Under the pieces are notes generated by a model, which searched no databases, was not told where the DNA came from, and worked only from the letters and a program-made list of their open reading frames with translations. A program made the position numbers and the translations under genes. From Nocardioides sp. JS614 (GTDB lineage: Bacteria > Actinomycetota > Actinomycetes > Propionibacteriales > Nocardioidaceae), in the NCBI RefSeq assembly GCF_000015265.1, contig NC_008699.1:2418001-2482000 (forward strand): a DNA stretch of 64,000 nt, written 5' to 3'. Below, piece by piece: positions 1-7,728 of this stretch. Numbering within the stretch: position 1 is the first letter of the stretch; every line of letters starts with the position of its first letter.

Positions 1-622
1 TCGCGTCGAACAGATTTGCCCAGGCTTGGTCCGGCAGCGCCCGCGGCTGACGCCGCGGGACCTTCGGGTTGTGCCGGACCCGACCCTCGGGACGGAACCG
101 CTCCATCGGGTTGTGATGCGCGTTCGAACGTCCCTGGCCGCGATGGTCGCGCGCCACCGGGTTCACCACCGGACCCAACCCCTGCTCGCCCCAGAACTCG
201 TAGAACGAGGAGACCACCGCGTTGCTGTGCCGGATCGTACGTGCCGCGTAGTGGTCGTCCAGGTAGCGCTTGCCGGTCACCTGGTTCACCGTCCCGGCTG
301 TCGCTGCTGAGACGGTCCGCTGTGACCGGCGCGGCTTAGGATGCAACTGCAGCCACAATGTCAGGTCACGTACTTCTGCTTGGGTGGCTCGGTCCCACTC
401 CACGCCGACCGCCGCGAGCCAGCGCCACCACCGAAGCAGCCCATAGGCATAGGACCGCACGCTGCCCCGACTATTGCCCCGCGCTGCGAAGTCCCGGAGG
501 AACTCCGCGATCGGGCGAACCGCATCGCCCGCGTCGTCGTAGACCAGCCAGGCAACACCGGAGCCACCGGAGCGAACGCAACCCAAGCGCTCAATCTGCA
601 GTTGTTCGAGATCACGCGACAA
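1..622 (-). CDS. Tyrosine recombinase (phage-integrase family), C-terminus beyond window
   Basis: The gene reads leftwards from a TTG at 620-622, preceded by GGGAG about eight bases upstream, and stays open to base 1 (about 207 residues). No ATG is available, since an in-frame stop lies just upstream. The protein has the SAM-like core-binding domain of tyrosine recombinases: a Trp-rich segment (WWRWLAAVGVEW), then NQVTGKRYLDDHYAARTIRH and SFYEFWGEQGLGPVVNPV. It ends at NPKVPRRQPRALPDQAWANL, the linker that leads into the catalytic domain. The catalytic R-H-R-Y residues would lie beyond base 1. It should catalyse site-specific strand exchange for the element that interrupted the neighbouring DUF4192 gene. 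It is unrelated to the island integrase at 25413. Confidence 0.75.
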   Translation of the reverse strand, partial: MSRDLEQLQIERLGCVRSGGSGVAWLVYDDAGDAVRPIAEFLRDFAARGNSRGSVRSYAYGLLRWWRWLAAVGVEWDRATQAEVRDLTLWLQLHPKPRRSQRTVSAATAGTVNQVTGKRYLDDHYAARTIRHSNAVVSSFYEFWGEQGLGPVVNPVARDHRGQGRSNAHHNPMERFRPEGRVRHNPKVPRRQPRALPDQAWANLFDA

Positions 623-700
623 GCCAGGACTCCCGTACGACGACCATCATGGGCGCATACATCTATCAGCCGGCCCCCGCTGGTAGTCCGGTCAACATGG
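1..700. mobile_element. End of a tyrosine-recombinase element inserted in a DUF4192 gene
   Basis: A recombinase gene (minus strand, from about 622) runs off the left edge, and DUF4192 homology begins abruptly at about 701. This places the right terminus of an inserted element near 690-700, about 75 bases upstream of the recombinase start. The other end and its repeats are outside the window, so terminal inverted repeats cannot be tested. Actinobacterial elements with several tandem tyrosine recombinases (RIT or Tn554-like) are the nearest known types; that assignment is inference. Confidence 0.55.
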
Positions 701-1663
701 CCTGAGGAGTCGATCGTCCTCGTGCCCTTCCGGCCCGGGCTCCCCATCACCCGCGTCGACCTGCCGAAGACGGCCGCCGACCGCGAGGAGGTCTGGGACG
801 CCCTCCGCGGCCCCTACGGCCGCCACGCCCGCCCCGGAGCGCGCCTGGCGATCCTCTGCTTCACCGAGGACCGCCGCAGCGCCGAGCTGGCCAGCCAGCA
901 TCTGTCCAACCACCTCGACACCGTGGGTATCACCACGCACATCCGGCTGTGGGCGGACGGGGAGCGGTGGCGTGAGTTCAACACCGGCCAGACCGGACTT
1001 CAGACCCCGGCGACCGCCGAGCGGATCGCGGCCGCGACCGTGCTGACCGGCGCCGCCCAGCCGGCCGCGAGCCGGGCCTCCCTGGCCGCGTCCATGGTCG
1101 GGGACCGTGAGCCGATCGCCCAGCTGATCCCCGTGGCCCGGGCCGCGGCCGCGGGCAGCACTCCCGCCTTCGAGCGGGACTGGGCACTGGACCGGCTCGA
1201 GCAGTTCCACACCGACGGCAACCGGATCTCCGACGTCGACGGCGCACGGATGCTGGTGGCCCTGGAGACGATCAGCACCCGCGACGCGCTGTGGGAGGAC
1301 ATGAGCAGGGAGAACCACACCTCCCACATGGCCCTCTGGAACGACCTGACCCGACGCGCCCCCGACGAGGTCCGCGCGGCGCCGGCCTCCATGCTCGGCT
1401 TCGCCAGCTGGCTGCACGGCGATGGCGCCAAGGCCTGGTGCGCCCTCGACCAGGTGCCCGCCGACCGGCCCTACTCCATGGCCGCCATCGTCGCCTCGGC
1501 CCTGCAGAACGGCATCCACCCGCGCGAGTGGGAGCGATACCAGACCCAGATGCGCGACCTCGCCGGCGAGCTCGACGAGTCCTTCGTGCCCAAGCCTCCC
1601 GAACACCCGCGGGACCTGCCGAGCACGCAGCCAATCACCGACCGCCCCGCCCCGGGCCGCTGA
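701..1663 (+). pseudogene. DUF4192 protein, 5' end removed by an element insertion
   Basis: From PEESIVLVPFRPG onward the product follows the actinobacterial DUF4192 family to its normal end (about 320 residues), including WRFNTG-like and SMLGFASWLHGDGAKAWCALD segments. The first 25-30 residues of the family, with the usual start, are missing. They are replaced by sequence of the adjacent recombinase element; the frame happens to stay open back to base 341, but that part is not protein-like. A GTG at 722 could restart translation. DUF4192 has no established function and often sits in actinobacterial islands beside dprA, as here: a 54-codon ORF and dprA follow on the same strand. Confidence 0.65.
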
Positions 1664-1677
1664 GAAGGGACAGCGCG

Positions 1678-1842
1678 ATGAACTACGACGACACCGACCC
1701 GATCGACGACGCCCAGACAAGCGCCACCGAGCGCCAGCTGCGCCGCCTGGTGGTGCCCGAGCCCGCGGCCTATGCCCCCGATAAGCGCCTCGACGTCATC
1801 CACGAACCCGACCTCGACCTGCTGTGGGGAGGCCAGGCATGA
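1678..1842 (+). CDS. Small acidic protein, 54 aa, coupled to dprA
   Basis: ATG at 1678 follows a GAAGGGA ribosome site. The 54-residue product is acidic (MNYDDTDPIDDAQ, later DVIHEPDLDLLWGG) with no recognised domain, transmembrane segment or cysteine. Its TGA overlaps the ATG of dprA (ATGA), and it starts 14 bases after the DUF4192 stop. The three genes therefore read as one transcription unit, and the small protein is probably translated in coupling with DprA. Function unknown. Confidence 0.65.
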   Translation: MNYDDTDPIDDAQTSATERQLRRLVVPEPAAYAPDKRLDVIHEPDLDLLWGGQA

Positions 1843-2888
1843 GCACCACCCGCACCGACGTCGACGACGTTGACCGGCTCGCCCGCGTCACCCTCAGCAG
1901 GACCATCGAGCCCGGGGACGTCCGCGTCACCGGCCTGGTCAGCGAGCTCGGCGCCGGCAAGGTCCTCGGCTACCTCGAGGCCGCCGGCGACGTCGAGTCC
2001 CACTGGGGCTTCGCGCTCGCCCAGGAGCTCGGCCGCGTCGACCCCGCCCAGGTGCTTGAGCAGGCCGCCGCCCGCGGCATCCGCTTCATCGTCCCCGGCG
2101 ACGCCGAGTGGCCCACCCAGCTCGGCGCACTCCGCAATGCCGGCGCCCTCCACGAACGCGGCGGCGAACCCGTCGGCCTGTGGGTCCGCGGAGCGCACGA
2201 CCTGCGTCAGCTCGCCGGCAACTCCGTCGCGGTCGTCGGATCGCGAGCCGCCACCAGCTACGGCGCCGAGCAGGCAACCGAGCTGAGCCGCGACCTCGCC
2301 ACCATGGGCCACACCGTCATCAGCGGCCTCGCCTACGGCGTGGACCAGGCGGCGCACCGCGGCGCCCTCATCGCCGGCGGCCCGACCATCGCCGTGCTGC
2401 CCGGCGGCGTCGACCGGCCCTACCCGGCCGCACACGCCCAGCTGCTCGAGGCGATCGCCGAACGCGGCCTTGTCGTCTCCGAGGCACCCCCGGGAGCCGG
2501 CCCCACCCGAACCCGCTTCCTGGCCCGGAACAGGGTCGTCGCCGGCCTGTCTGAGGGAACGGTCGTCGTCGAGGCCGCACTGCGCAGCGGCGCACTCAAC
2601 ACCGCGCACTGGACCACCAACCTGCACCGACCCGTCATGGGCGTCCCCGGCCCCGTCAGCAGCGCGGCGTCTACCGGCGTCAACCAGCTCGTGCGGCTCG
2701 GTCAGGCCAGCATGGTGACCAGCGCCCAGGACGTCATCACCGACCTCACCACCCACGCCAACGCTGCGGCCACCTCCGCCGATGGTGCCTCCGGGGAGCT
2801 CGACGAGTCGTTCATTCCCGGCCCCGTGAGCTCCATGCGGAGCGGCGTCCCCGGCCCGGTGGCCCCGGTCGCCGCCCCCCGTCGCTGA
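1839..2888 (+). CDS. dprA: DprA/Smf-family DNA-processing protein
   Basis: DprA proteins bind single-stranded DNA and load RecA on it during transformation; some stand-alone island copies act in defence or element biology. The 349-residue product shows the Rossmann-type DprA core: VAVVGSRAATSYG, SGLAYGVDQAAHRGAL, AVLPGGVDRPYP, RFLARNRVVAGLS, VVEAALRSGALNTA and the GPVSSAASTGVNQL loop. The ATG at 1839 was chosen over a GTG fifteen bases upstream because it overlaps the preceding stop and is preceded by GGGGAGG. The C-terminal 50 residues (GELDESFIPGPVSSM) are low complexity, and GELDESF also occurs in the C-terminus of the upstream DUF4192 protein. A second, housekeeping dprA is expected elsewhere in the genome. 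Confidence 0.9.
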   Translation: MSTTRTDVDDVDRLARVTLSRTIEPGDVRVTGLVSELGAGKVLGYLEAAGDVESHWGFALAQELGRVDPAQVLEQAAARGIRFIVPGDAEWPTQLGALRNAGALHERGGEPVGLWVRGAHDLRQLAGNSVAVVGSRAATSYGAEQATELSRDLATMGHTVISGLAYGVDQAAHRGALIAGGPTIAVLPGGVDRPYPAAHAQLLEAIAERGLVVSEAPPGAGPTRTRFLARNRVVAGLSEGTVVVEAALRSGALNTAHWTTNLHRPVMGVPGPVSSAASTGVNQLVRLGQASMVTSAQDVITDLTTHANAAATSADGASGELDESFIPGPVSSMRSGVPGPVAPVAAPRR

Positions 2889-2905
2889 GGCGATCTTCAG
2901 CAGCC

Positions 2906-2914
2906 TGTGGATAA
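2906..2914 (-). repeat. DnaA-box-like site 1 (TTATCCACA on minus strand)
   Basis: The plus strand reads CTGTGGATAAC, whose complement contains TTATCCACA, a perfect consensus DnaA box. The same 11-mer recurs at 19527-19537 and 23061-23071 in the same orientation, each time between genes. It may be a replication or regulatory site of the island. Confidence 0.4.
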
Positions 2915-3130
2915 CCCTGGTTCCGTCCAAGCGCCACCTACGCTGCTGACAGTACGGAGGCGTGCTCGAGGTCGCCGCCAGGAACGCAAACGAACAAGGA
3001 GAACACCGATGATCACCCTGACCGTGAGCCCCCGGCCGCGGCGGCCGTCCGCGTTGACTGGATGTGGACCGTGAGTGTCGAGCGCGTGCTGGATGCTGCG
3101 CCCGACCTGCTCAACTGGGCCAGCTGAGCC
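2915..3130. other. Intergenic stretch with two very short ORFs
   Basis: After the DnaA-like site an AAGGAG precedes a 21-codon ORF (ATG 3009 to TGA 3074). A second 21-codon ORF (ATG 3061, ending at 3127) encodes MWTVSVERVLDAAPDLLNWAS. Neither matches a known family. They may be a leader peptide and the remnant of a decayed gene. No confident gene is present. Confidence 0.3.
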
Positions 3131-3400
3131 CTAGCTGCCAGGGCCGGTCCAGTTCGGATCGACCGGCACCGGAATCAGGTTCTCCGTCCGCAACCAGTCC
3201 ATCTTGACGACCGGTTTGAGTGCCGCGTCGTCATGCCACACCACCAGGGCCTCCCATCGCCGGCCCTCACGCTTCCAATCGAGGACCAGCCCCCGGGACG
3301 GCTTGAGCCGGCCTGGATTCCGGATCAGCACGAACCGCACGTCGCCGTAGGGCCGCCATGCGTCGTTCTTCGGCGGGTTGGCAGACACGGCGTCGCTCAC
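3131..3400 (-). CDS. Small protein, 89 aa, paralogue of its upstream neighbour
   Basis: The GTG start at 3400 overlaps the TGA of the upstream gene (GTGA). The core RGLVLDWKREGRRWEALVVW, followed by PVVKMDWLRTENLIPV, aligns with RPGLLLEWRRAGHLWEGRVV and WATVEEWIPAELLT in the neighbour, so the two are tandem paralogues. The composition suggests a small beta-rich domain with conserved Trp residues. No catalytic motif is evident. Being cotranscribed from the SOS-box region shared with the DNA ligase, it may be an accessory DNA-repair factor; that is inference only. Confidence 0.6.
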   Translation of the reverse strand: MSDAVSANPPKNDAWRPYGDVRFVLIRNPGRLKPSRGLVLDWKREGRRWEALVVWHDDAALKPVVKMDWLRTENLIPVPVDPNWTGPGS

Positions 3401-3699
3401 TCGGTGGTGAGCAGCTCGGCCGGGATCCACTCCTCGACCGTGGCCCAGCGCCCGGGCCTCAACTGCGCGACGTAGACGACTCGGCCTTCCCACAGGTGGC
3501 CGGCGCGCCGCCACTCCAGGAGCAGGCCTGGGCGTGGTTGTGACGCGTCGACGGGAACGCTGACCCAGCAGTGCCGCCCCGGGTGCTCGGGCCCGGCTGC
3601 GCTCGGCGGCGGCGCTGGCTCCTGGTGGACGCCTCGGTCGACGCGCACGCGGTCCTTCAAGGGGATGCCCGCCCCGCGCCCGTAGCCGCCGCCCACCAT
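3397..3699 (-). CDS. Small protein, 100 aa, divergent from the DNA ligase
   Basis: The ATG at 3699 has no Shine-Dalgarno sequence but lies seven bases after a TACGCT -10-like hexamer, so the mRNA is probably leaderless. The product begins MVGGGYGRGAG, has a Pro-rich middle, and ends with RPGLLLEWRRAGHLWEGRVV and a WATVEEWIPAELLT tail that is shared with the downstream paralogue. Its promoter region contains the SOS box at 3711-3726 and is shared with the ligase gene on the other strand. Function unknown; induction by DNA damage is the main clue. Confidence 0.6.
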   Translation of the reverse strand: MVGGGYGRGAGIPLKDRVRVDRGVHQEPAPPPSAAGPEHPGRHCWVSVPVDASQPRPGLLLEWRRAGHLWEGRVVYVAQLRPGRWATVEEWIPAELLTTE

Positions 3700-3761
3700 G
3701 GCCCATAGCGTAGAACACTTGTTCGAAGTGATGGGCGGCGTTGGTTTCGTACGCTGAATGG
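3700..3761. promoter_or_regulatory. Mirror-image divergent promoters, probably leaderless
   Basis: Both strands carry the same hexamer TACGCT (plus 3750-3755; minus 3712-3707). On the plus strand it is six bases from the GTG of the ligase; on the minus strand it is seven bases from the ATG of the small-protein gene. That spacing puts the transcription start at or next to each start codon, consistent with leaderless mRNAs, which are common in actinobacteria. The SOS box lies between them. Confidence 0.5.
3711..3726. promoter_or_regulatory. SOS (LexA) box
   Basis: The sequence TAGAACACTTGTTCGA contains GAAC-N4-GTTC and differs by one base from the actinobacterial LexA consensus TCGAAC-N4-GTTCGA. 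It sits between the divergent start codons of the ligase and the small-protein pair, where LexA could repress both. Confidence 0.7.
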
Positions 3762-4718
3762 GTGCCGACCACCTGGGAGCCGATGCTGGCCAAGCCGGCA
3801 GCCACGCTGCCAGCGGTCGGCGGCCTGCTGGGCGGCACCGTCTACGAACCGAAGTGGGATGGCTACCGGGCCATCCTCGAGCGCACGGGCGCAGGGTGCC
3901 GGGTGTGGTCACGCAAGGGCGCCGACCTAGCGGCAGGGTTCCCCGAGATCGTCCAAGCCGCCCTCGAGCGGCTGGAGCCGGGCACGGTGATCGACGGTGA
4001 ACTCGTCGTGTGGCGGGACGGCCGACTCGACTTCGGGGCACTGGCCCCGCGGCTGGCATACCGCGGCCGCCGCAGGTCGCCGGCGGACCTCCCACCTGCC
4101 TCCTTCCTAGCTTTCGACGTCTTGGTTGCAGGCGACGTCGACCTGCGGACCAAGCCGCTGCGCGATCGCCGGGCAGTGCTCGAGCAGTTGGCGGGATCGT
4201 GGCAGCCGCCGATGCAGCTGACGCCGCAGACCGCGGACCCGGCGGAGGCGCAGCGCTGGCTGACGGAGTACGACGCGGCGGACGTCGGTGTGGAGGGCCT
4301 GGTCGCCAAGGGAGCCGGTCAGCGCTACCTGCCTGGTCAGCGGGGGTGGGTGAAGTTCCGTATCCGCAACACTCGCGAGGCCACGGTCGGGGCGGTCATC
4401 GGTCGTGTCGACCAACCGGTTCGGCTGATCCTCGGCCTCCGAGACGCCGCTGGCACGTTGCGTGTGGCCGGCGCGACCCATCCGCTCACTCCGAGGGAGT
4501 CGGTCGAGCTCGCCTCGGTGCTCGTCGGCACCGATGACCACCCGTGGCCGGCTGAACTCGGCACCCGTCAGCTGGGGCGTTTCAGCCGCGAGCCGGTTGC
4601 GATCACCCGGGTGATCCCCACGGTGATCGTCGAGGTTGAGGCAGACACCGCGTTTGAGCACGGCCGGTGGCGGCACCTGACCCGTTACCGCCGGCTGCGC
4701 CTGGACCGCTCCAGCTGA
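3762..4718 (+). CDS. ATP-dependent DNA ligase (LigD/LigC-type ligase domain)
   Basis: The 318-residue protein has motif I with the AMP-accepting lysine (VYEPKWDGYRA), then WSRKGADL, VIDGELVVW (motif III), FLAFDVL (motif IIIa), VEGLVAKG (motif IV) and WVKFRIRNT (motif V). A short OB-type domain follows, ending ITRVIPTVIVEVEADTAFEHGRWRH. It is the length of a stand-alone ligase with no polymerase or nuclease domain. The GTG at 3762 is preferred over a TTG at 3741 because it gives the family N-terminus (VPTTWEPMLAKPA) and sits at the predicted transcription start. The shared SOS box implies induction by DNA damage. It should seal nicks or breaks, perhaps during element excision or after restriction. 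Confidence 0.88.
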   Translation: MPTTWEPMLAKPAATLPAVGGLLGGTVYEPKWDGYRAILERTGAGCRVWSRKGADLAAGFPEIVQAALERLEPGTVIDGELVVWRDGRLDFGALAPRLAYRGRRRSPADLPPASFLAFDVLVAGDVDLRTKPLRDRRAVLEQLAGSWQPPMQLTPQTADPAEAQRWLTEYDAADVGVEGLVAKGAGQRYLPGQRGWVKFRIRNTREATVGAVIGRVDQPVRLILGLRDAAGTLRVAGATHPLTPRESVELASVLVGTDDHPWPAELGTRQLGRFSREPVAITRVIPTVIVEVEADTAFEHGRWRHLTRYRRLRLDRSS

Positions 4719-4891
4719 GGATCGACCCTCGCGGTCGACGCGGAGAGAGGAATGCGCCAGCCCGGCCGCAGCTGCTCCCGAATGCGCTCGAGCGCCTCGT
4801 CGTAGGACGCCGCGGTGGCCGACAGATCGGCTCGCGCCAGCTCGTAGCCGCCGCGGTGGTCAGGGGGAATCTCCTGGAGGGCAGCGGTCAT
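4685..4891 (-). CDS. Hypothetical protein, about 68 aa
   Basis: It converges on and overlaps the last 34 bases of the ligase gene. The product contains EIPPDHRGGYELARADLSATA followed by SYDEALERIREQLRPGWRI, an amphipathic helix pattern seen in small actinobacterial island proteins of unknown role. An ATG at 4891 was chosen; another ATG at 4954 would add 21 residues. Neither has a clear ribosome site. No catalytic features. Confidence 0.5.
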   Translation of the reverse strand: MTAALQEIPPDHRGGYELARADLSATAASYDEALERIREQLRPGWRIPLSASTARVDPQLERSRRSRR

Positions 4892-5067
4892 CGCGAGCAC
4901 GAGCCGAAGTGTAGAAGCGCGGGCCGACAGCGGACTCGCCACACGGGTAGACACCCGGGTCGCCGGGCGGTCGAAGTACTCCCTCGCAGGCGTGATCGGG
5001 GTTTGGGGCGCCGAAATGCCGATACATATGGTGGAGCGCTCATCGGAGTGCTCGCGAAAGGAGCACG

Positions 5068-5733
5068 GTGATTGACAAGATGAAGATGCCGGCGGGGGTC
5101 ACCCCGATGCCGTCGACCACGGTCGCGCGGTTCATGGCGGTCTACGACGAGTTGTGCCCGACCGTCGATGACGAGGTGCCGGTCGAGGTCTTCGCCGAGC
5201 GCCTGGTCTGGCCGCTCGGCTCGGTCCTCACGGTCGCGGAGTGGTGCCGCGACCGCGACCTGATCGACACCGACGCCGGCATGGGCGACCCCATCCGGAT
5301 CATCGAGGGGCGCTACCGCCCGTGGGGTAGAGCCCCAAGGCGGAGAGAAGTACGGCAACCGGTCTCCTCGTGCCGGCCGGGTGCCGTACTTTCTGGCCAT
5401 GGAGACTCAGGGCCGCACGTCGATTCGGTTCACCCTGAACGGCCACCGCTACGAGCTGACCCGTCAGGACGTCGAGAGCCGGCTCGCGGACGTCGCCCCC
5501 GACGCCATCCGCAAGCACGCCGTGAAGGTAAACGGCACCTGGTTCCCGGTCATCCAGGCATTCGAGCTCGCCACCGGCATCCCGCGATCGGAGTTCATGT
5601 CCAACACCGCCCGCCGACACCTGGCGGCGCTCGGGTACGAGGTCGCCGGCGACGTCGAGCCGCGCACCGAGCCGCCGAGGGTCCGCAGCGTGGCCACATC
5701 GCCCGCTGCTGCGGCGCCCACGCGCGATCTTGA
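5068..5733 (+). CDS. Hypothetical winged-helix-like protein; true end uncertain
   Basis: The GTG at 5068 follows GAAAGGAGCACG, a strong ribosome site. The first 85 residues are protein-like: STTVARFMAVYDELCP, PVEVFAERLVWPLGSVLTVA, then a WCRDRDLIDTD strand and IRIIEGRYRPW, a layout resembling a small winged-helix domain. After about residue 88 the frame stays open to 5733 but the composition becomes Arg/Pro/His-rich, and it overlaps the next gene in another frame. The natural stop may have been lost near 5330. Function unknown. Confidence 0.45.
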   Translation: MIDKMKMPAGVTPMPSTTVARFMAVYDELCPTVDDEVPVEVFAERLVWPLGSVLTVAEWCRDRDLIDTDAGMGDPIRIIEGRYRPWGRAPRRREVRQPVSSCRPGAVLSGHGDSGPHVDSVHPERPPLRADPSGRREPARGRRPRRHPQARREGKRHLVPGHPGIRARHRHPAIGVHVQHRPPTPGGARVRGRRRRRAAHRAAEGPQRGHIARCCGAHARS

Positions 5734-6178
5734 GGAGCCAGCGGAGCTGTCGGGCGAATGGCACACCGAGGCCAACGTCCAGGCATCCCTGGTGACCGCG
5801 CTGGCCGCCGAAGGGTGGCGGATCCTGTCGGTGGCCAACACCGCCACCAAGGAGCAGGGCATCGACGTGATCGCCTCGCTTGACGGCCAGACCGTCGGCG
5901 TCGAGGTCAAGGGGTTCCCCAGCCGCGGCTACGCCGACCCGGCTCGGGCCGGCGAGGTCAAGCGAACCAGCCCGAGCACGCAGGCCGGCCACTGGTACGC
6001 CCAGGCCGTGCTGGCCGCGATGCGCCTGCGGGGCAAGGAACCGACCTGGCGCAGCGTCATCGCCGTGCCCGACTTCCCGCGCTACCGCGACTTGCACGCC
6101 GAGACGGCCGGATCACTGGCTGCGGCGCAGATCGAGGTGTGGTGGGTCGACCAGACCGGCGCGGTGCACCGGCCGTGA
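5399..6178 (+). CDS. PD-(D/E)XK nuclease-like protein
   Basis: The 259-residue protein has an N-terminal segment with FTLNGHRYELTRQDVESRL and a C-terminal domain beginning WHTEANVQASLVTALAAEG. The signature GIDVIASLDGQ followed by VGVEVKGFP supplies the Asp and the E-x-K pair of the PD-(D/E)XK fold used by restriction and repair nucleases. The closing VIAVPDFPRYRDL and IEVWWVD strands resemble Mrr- or YraN-like proteins. The start at 5399 is the in-frame ATG downstream of the preceding ORF. Its stop overlaps the GTG of the following gene (GTGA), so the two are translationally coupled. Probable DNA-cutting or DNA-binding role; substrate unknown. Confidence 0.7.
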   Translation: METQGRTSIRFTLNGHRYELTRQDVESRLADVAPDAIRKHAVKVNGTWFPVIQAFELATGIPRSEFMSNTARRHLAALGYEVAGDVEPRTEPPRVRSVATSPAAAAPTRDLEEPAELSGEWHTEANVQASLVTALAAEGWRILSVANTATKEQGIDVIASLDGQTVGVEVKGFPSRGYADPARAGEVKRTSPSTQAGHWYAQAVLAAMRLRGKEPTWRSVIAVPDFPRYRDLHAETAGSLAAAQIEVWWVDQTGAVHRP

Positions 6179-6861
6179 CCCGCGCCCGCTGGTACGCGAG
6201 GCCGGAAGGAGAGGGGCTCATCCTCCGAAAGGCGCCAAGGCTGGCCAGCTGGAACAAGGCCACCGATCCCGACCAGGTCCGGCTGCGCGAGTACCTCGAG
6301 GACACCGCCGACCTCCTGGCGCCCGCCATGGTTAGCGGCCCCTGGGCGCTCCGGCTCGACGTCGGGCTGCCAGCAGGGCGCGACCTCATCGACATGGCCG
6401 ACCTGGACAACTACGCCTTCCCGCTGGCCACCCACCTCCGGAGCGAGCACCTGGTCTCGGTGTGGTGCACAAAGCGGCACGCGGACACCTCGAGCGTCGT
6501 CGTCGCACCCGCGCACGAGACGGCAGCACCGGAGGCGACCTACACCTTGCGGACCACCGCCTCGTCCCAGACCAAGGCCTACAAGGAGCAGGTGCGCGCC
6601 GCGGTCGCCGGCGCCGCTGAGATCCCCGCCGGCGCCGTCCAGCTGCAGGTCGCGTTCGTCGTCGGCCCGCAACGGAACTGGCTCAGCCTTTGGAAACCAA
6701 CGATCGACGCCCTCGACCCGCTCCTCGGCCGCACCCGAGCCGATCGCGACTGGCACCCCAAGGACGGCCGGATCACCGACCTCGGCCTCCACGTCGACAT
6801 CGACCCTTCACTGGGCCACGATGTCGTGGCCACGATCGCCGCCGCACCGGCCGGTGCCTGA
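6175..6861 (+). CDS. Hypothetical protein coupled to the nuclease-like gene
   Basis: The GTG at 6175 overlaps the upstream stop. The 228-residue product has a DMADLDNYAFPLATHL segment (an Asp-Leu-Asp-Asn string recalling RusA-type resolvases) and a conserved-looking C-terminal strand pair DWHPKDGRITDLGLHVD and IDPSLGHDVVATI. No signal peptide or membrane segment is present. Coupling to the PD-(D/E)XK-like protein suggests they act together. The RusA resemblance is only a short local pattern and should not be taken as function. Confidence 0.6.
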   Translation: MTRARWYARPEGEGLILRKAPRLASWNKATDPDQVRLREYLEDTADLLAPAMVSGPWALRLDVGLPAGRDLIDMADLDNYAFPLATHLRSEHLVSVWCTKRHADTSSVVVAPAHETAAPEATYTLRTTASSQTKAYKEQVRAAVAGAAEIPAGAVQLQVAFVVGPQRNWLSLWKPTIDALDPLLGRTRADRDWHPKDGRITDLGLHVDIDPSLGHDVVATIAAAPAGA

Positions 6862-6914
6862 TCGGGGGCACTGAAAGCTCGGGCATTGTCGGCGGGGCGC
6901 GGCATGATGCGCTC

Positions 6915-7639
6915 ATGGCCGGTGGGAAGGACGCGTTCCTGGAACTTCTTGAGCGCAGCTCAGGGGAGTTGTACGCCGATTACCCAGGTTTGATGGACAC
7001 CGGAAGCCTGATCCCCACACCGAATGAGATCCACGAGGACGACGTCGCGCTGTTCGAGGAGGGCCGTGACGCCGGCCTGATCAGCGTGCTGCGCGGCGGA
7101 CGGTTCAACACCCTCGACCGGCCAACCGCCGGCGGGCACTGGGGTTTGCTGTCTCGATCTCGACAGGGGGGTGGTATAACGCCGAGTATTTGCCGCAGAT
7201 CGCCGCCTACGTTGACGCGATCCTGCATCTCGGATACCCGGCGGGGCGGGTCTTGTTCGAGCTGCCCGGGGCCGCGCTCCAGCTCGACTTGGCGATCCTC
7301 GACGACACCGGGCGGGTGGTGGTGCTGGGCGAGGCGAAGCGCGACACCGCGATGCTGGCCACTCTGCGGGCGAACGTCGAGAACCGGTACTCCGCCACGG
7401 CACCTGACATGTCCGCCGCCAAGGACGAGGTCCGCCAGCTCGCGTGGCGGCTGTGGACCGTGGCGCCGGACTACACATGGCTCATCGGGCCGAACCACCG
7501 GCTCGCGTTCGAGACCCGCCCGTCACCGCTGCGCCTGCAACTGACGAGCGGAGGGCGACTTCCGCCCGCAGCCAACCTGGGGCTCGACGGCCAGCCACCC
7601 GTCGCGATGATGCCGCCGCCCAAGCTGCGGCGGCCGTAG
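6915..7639 (+). pseudogene. PD-(D/E)XK-like protein, frameshifted near 7142
   Basis: The ATG at 6915 opens a frame encoding KDAFLELLERSSGELYADYP to GGHWG near 7142. There the sense continues one frame over as FAVSISTGGWYNAEYLPQI and runs to TAG at 7639. A single missing base in CACTGGGGTTTGCT explains both halves. The second half holds LQLDLAILDDTG and VVVLGEAKRDT, an Asp followed by E-x-K, as in PD-(D/E)XK nucleases. The intact protein would have about 241 residues. It lies downstream of another such gene, so this island carries two. A sequencing error in the G-run cannot be excluded. Confidence 0.6.
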
Positions 7640-7728
7640 AGCGCATGCGTCGCCGGGCCGTCGGTGCTCATCGCTAACGTGACGCGGTGCCGTCGTCGTG
7701 GGTCGAGGGCAGACGGAGGAGGAGATCG

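Noticed and set aside
341..700. In-frame N-terminal extension of the DUF4192 ORF
   Set aside because: The extension is Pro/Arg-rich and antisense to the recombinase gene; protein-like sequence begins only at 701.
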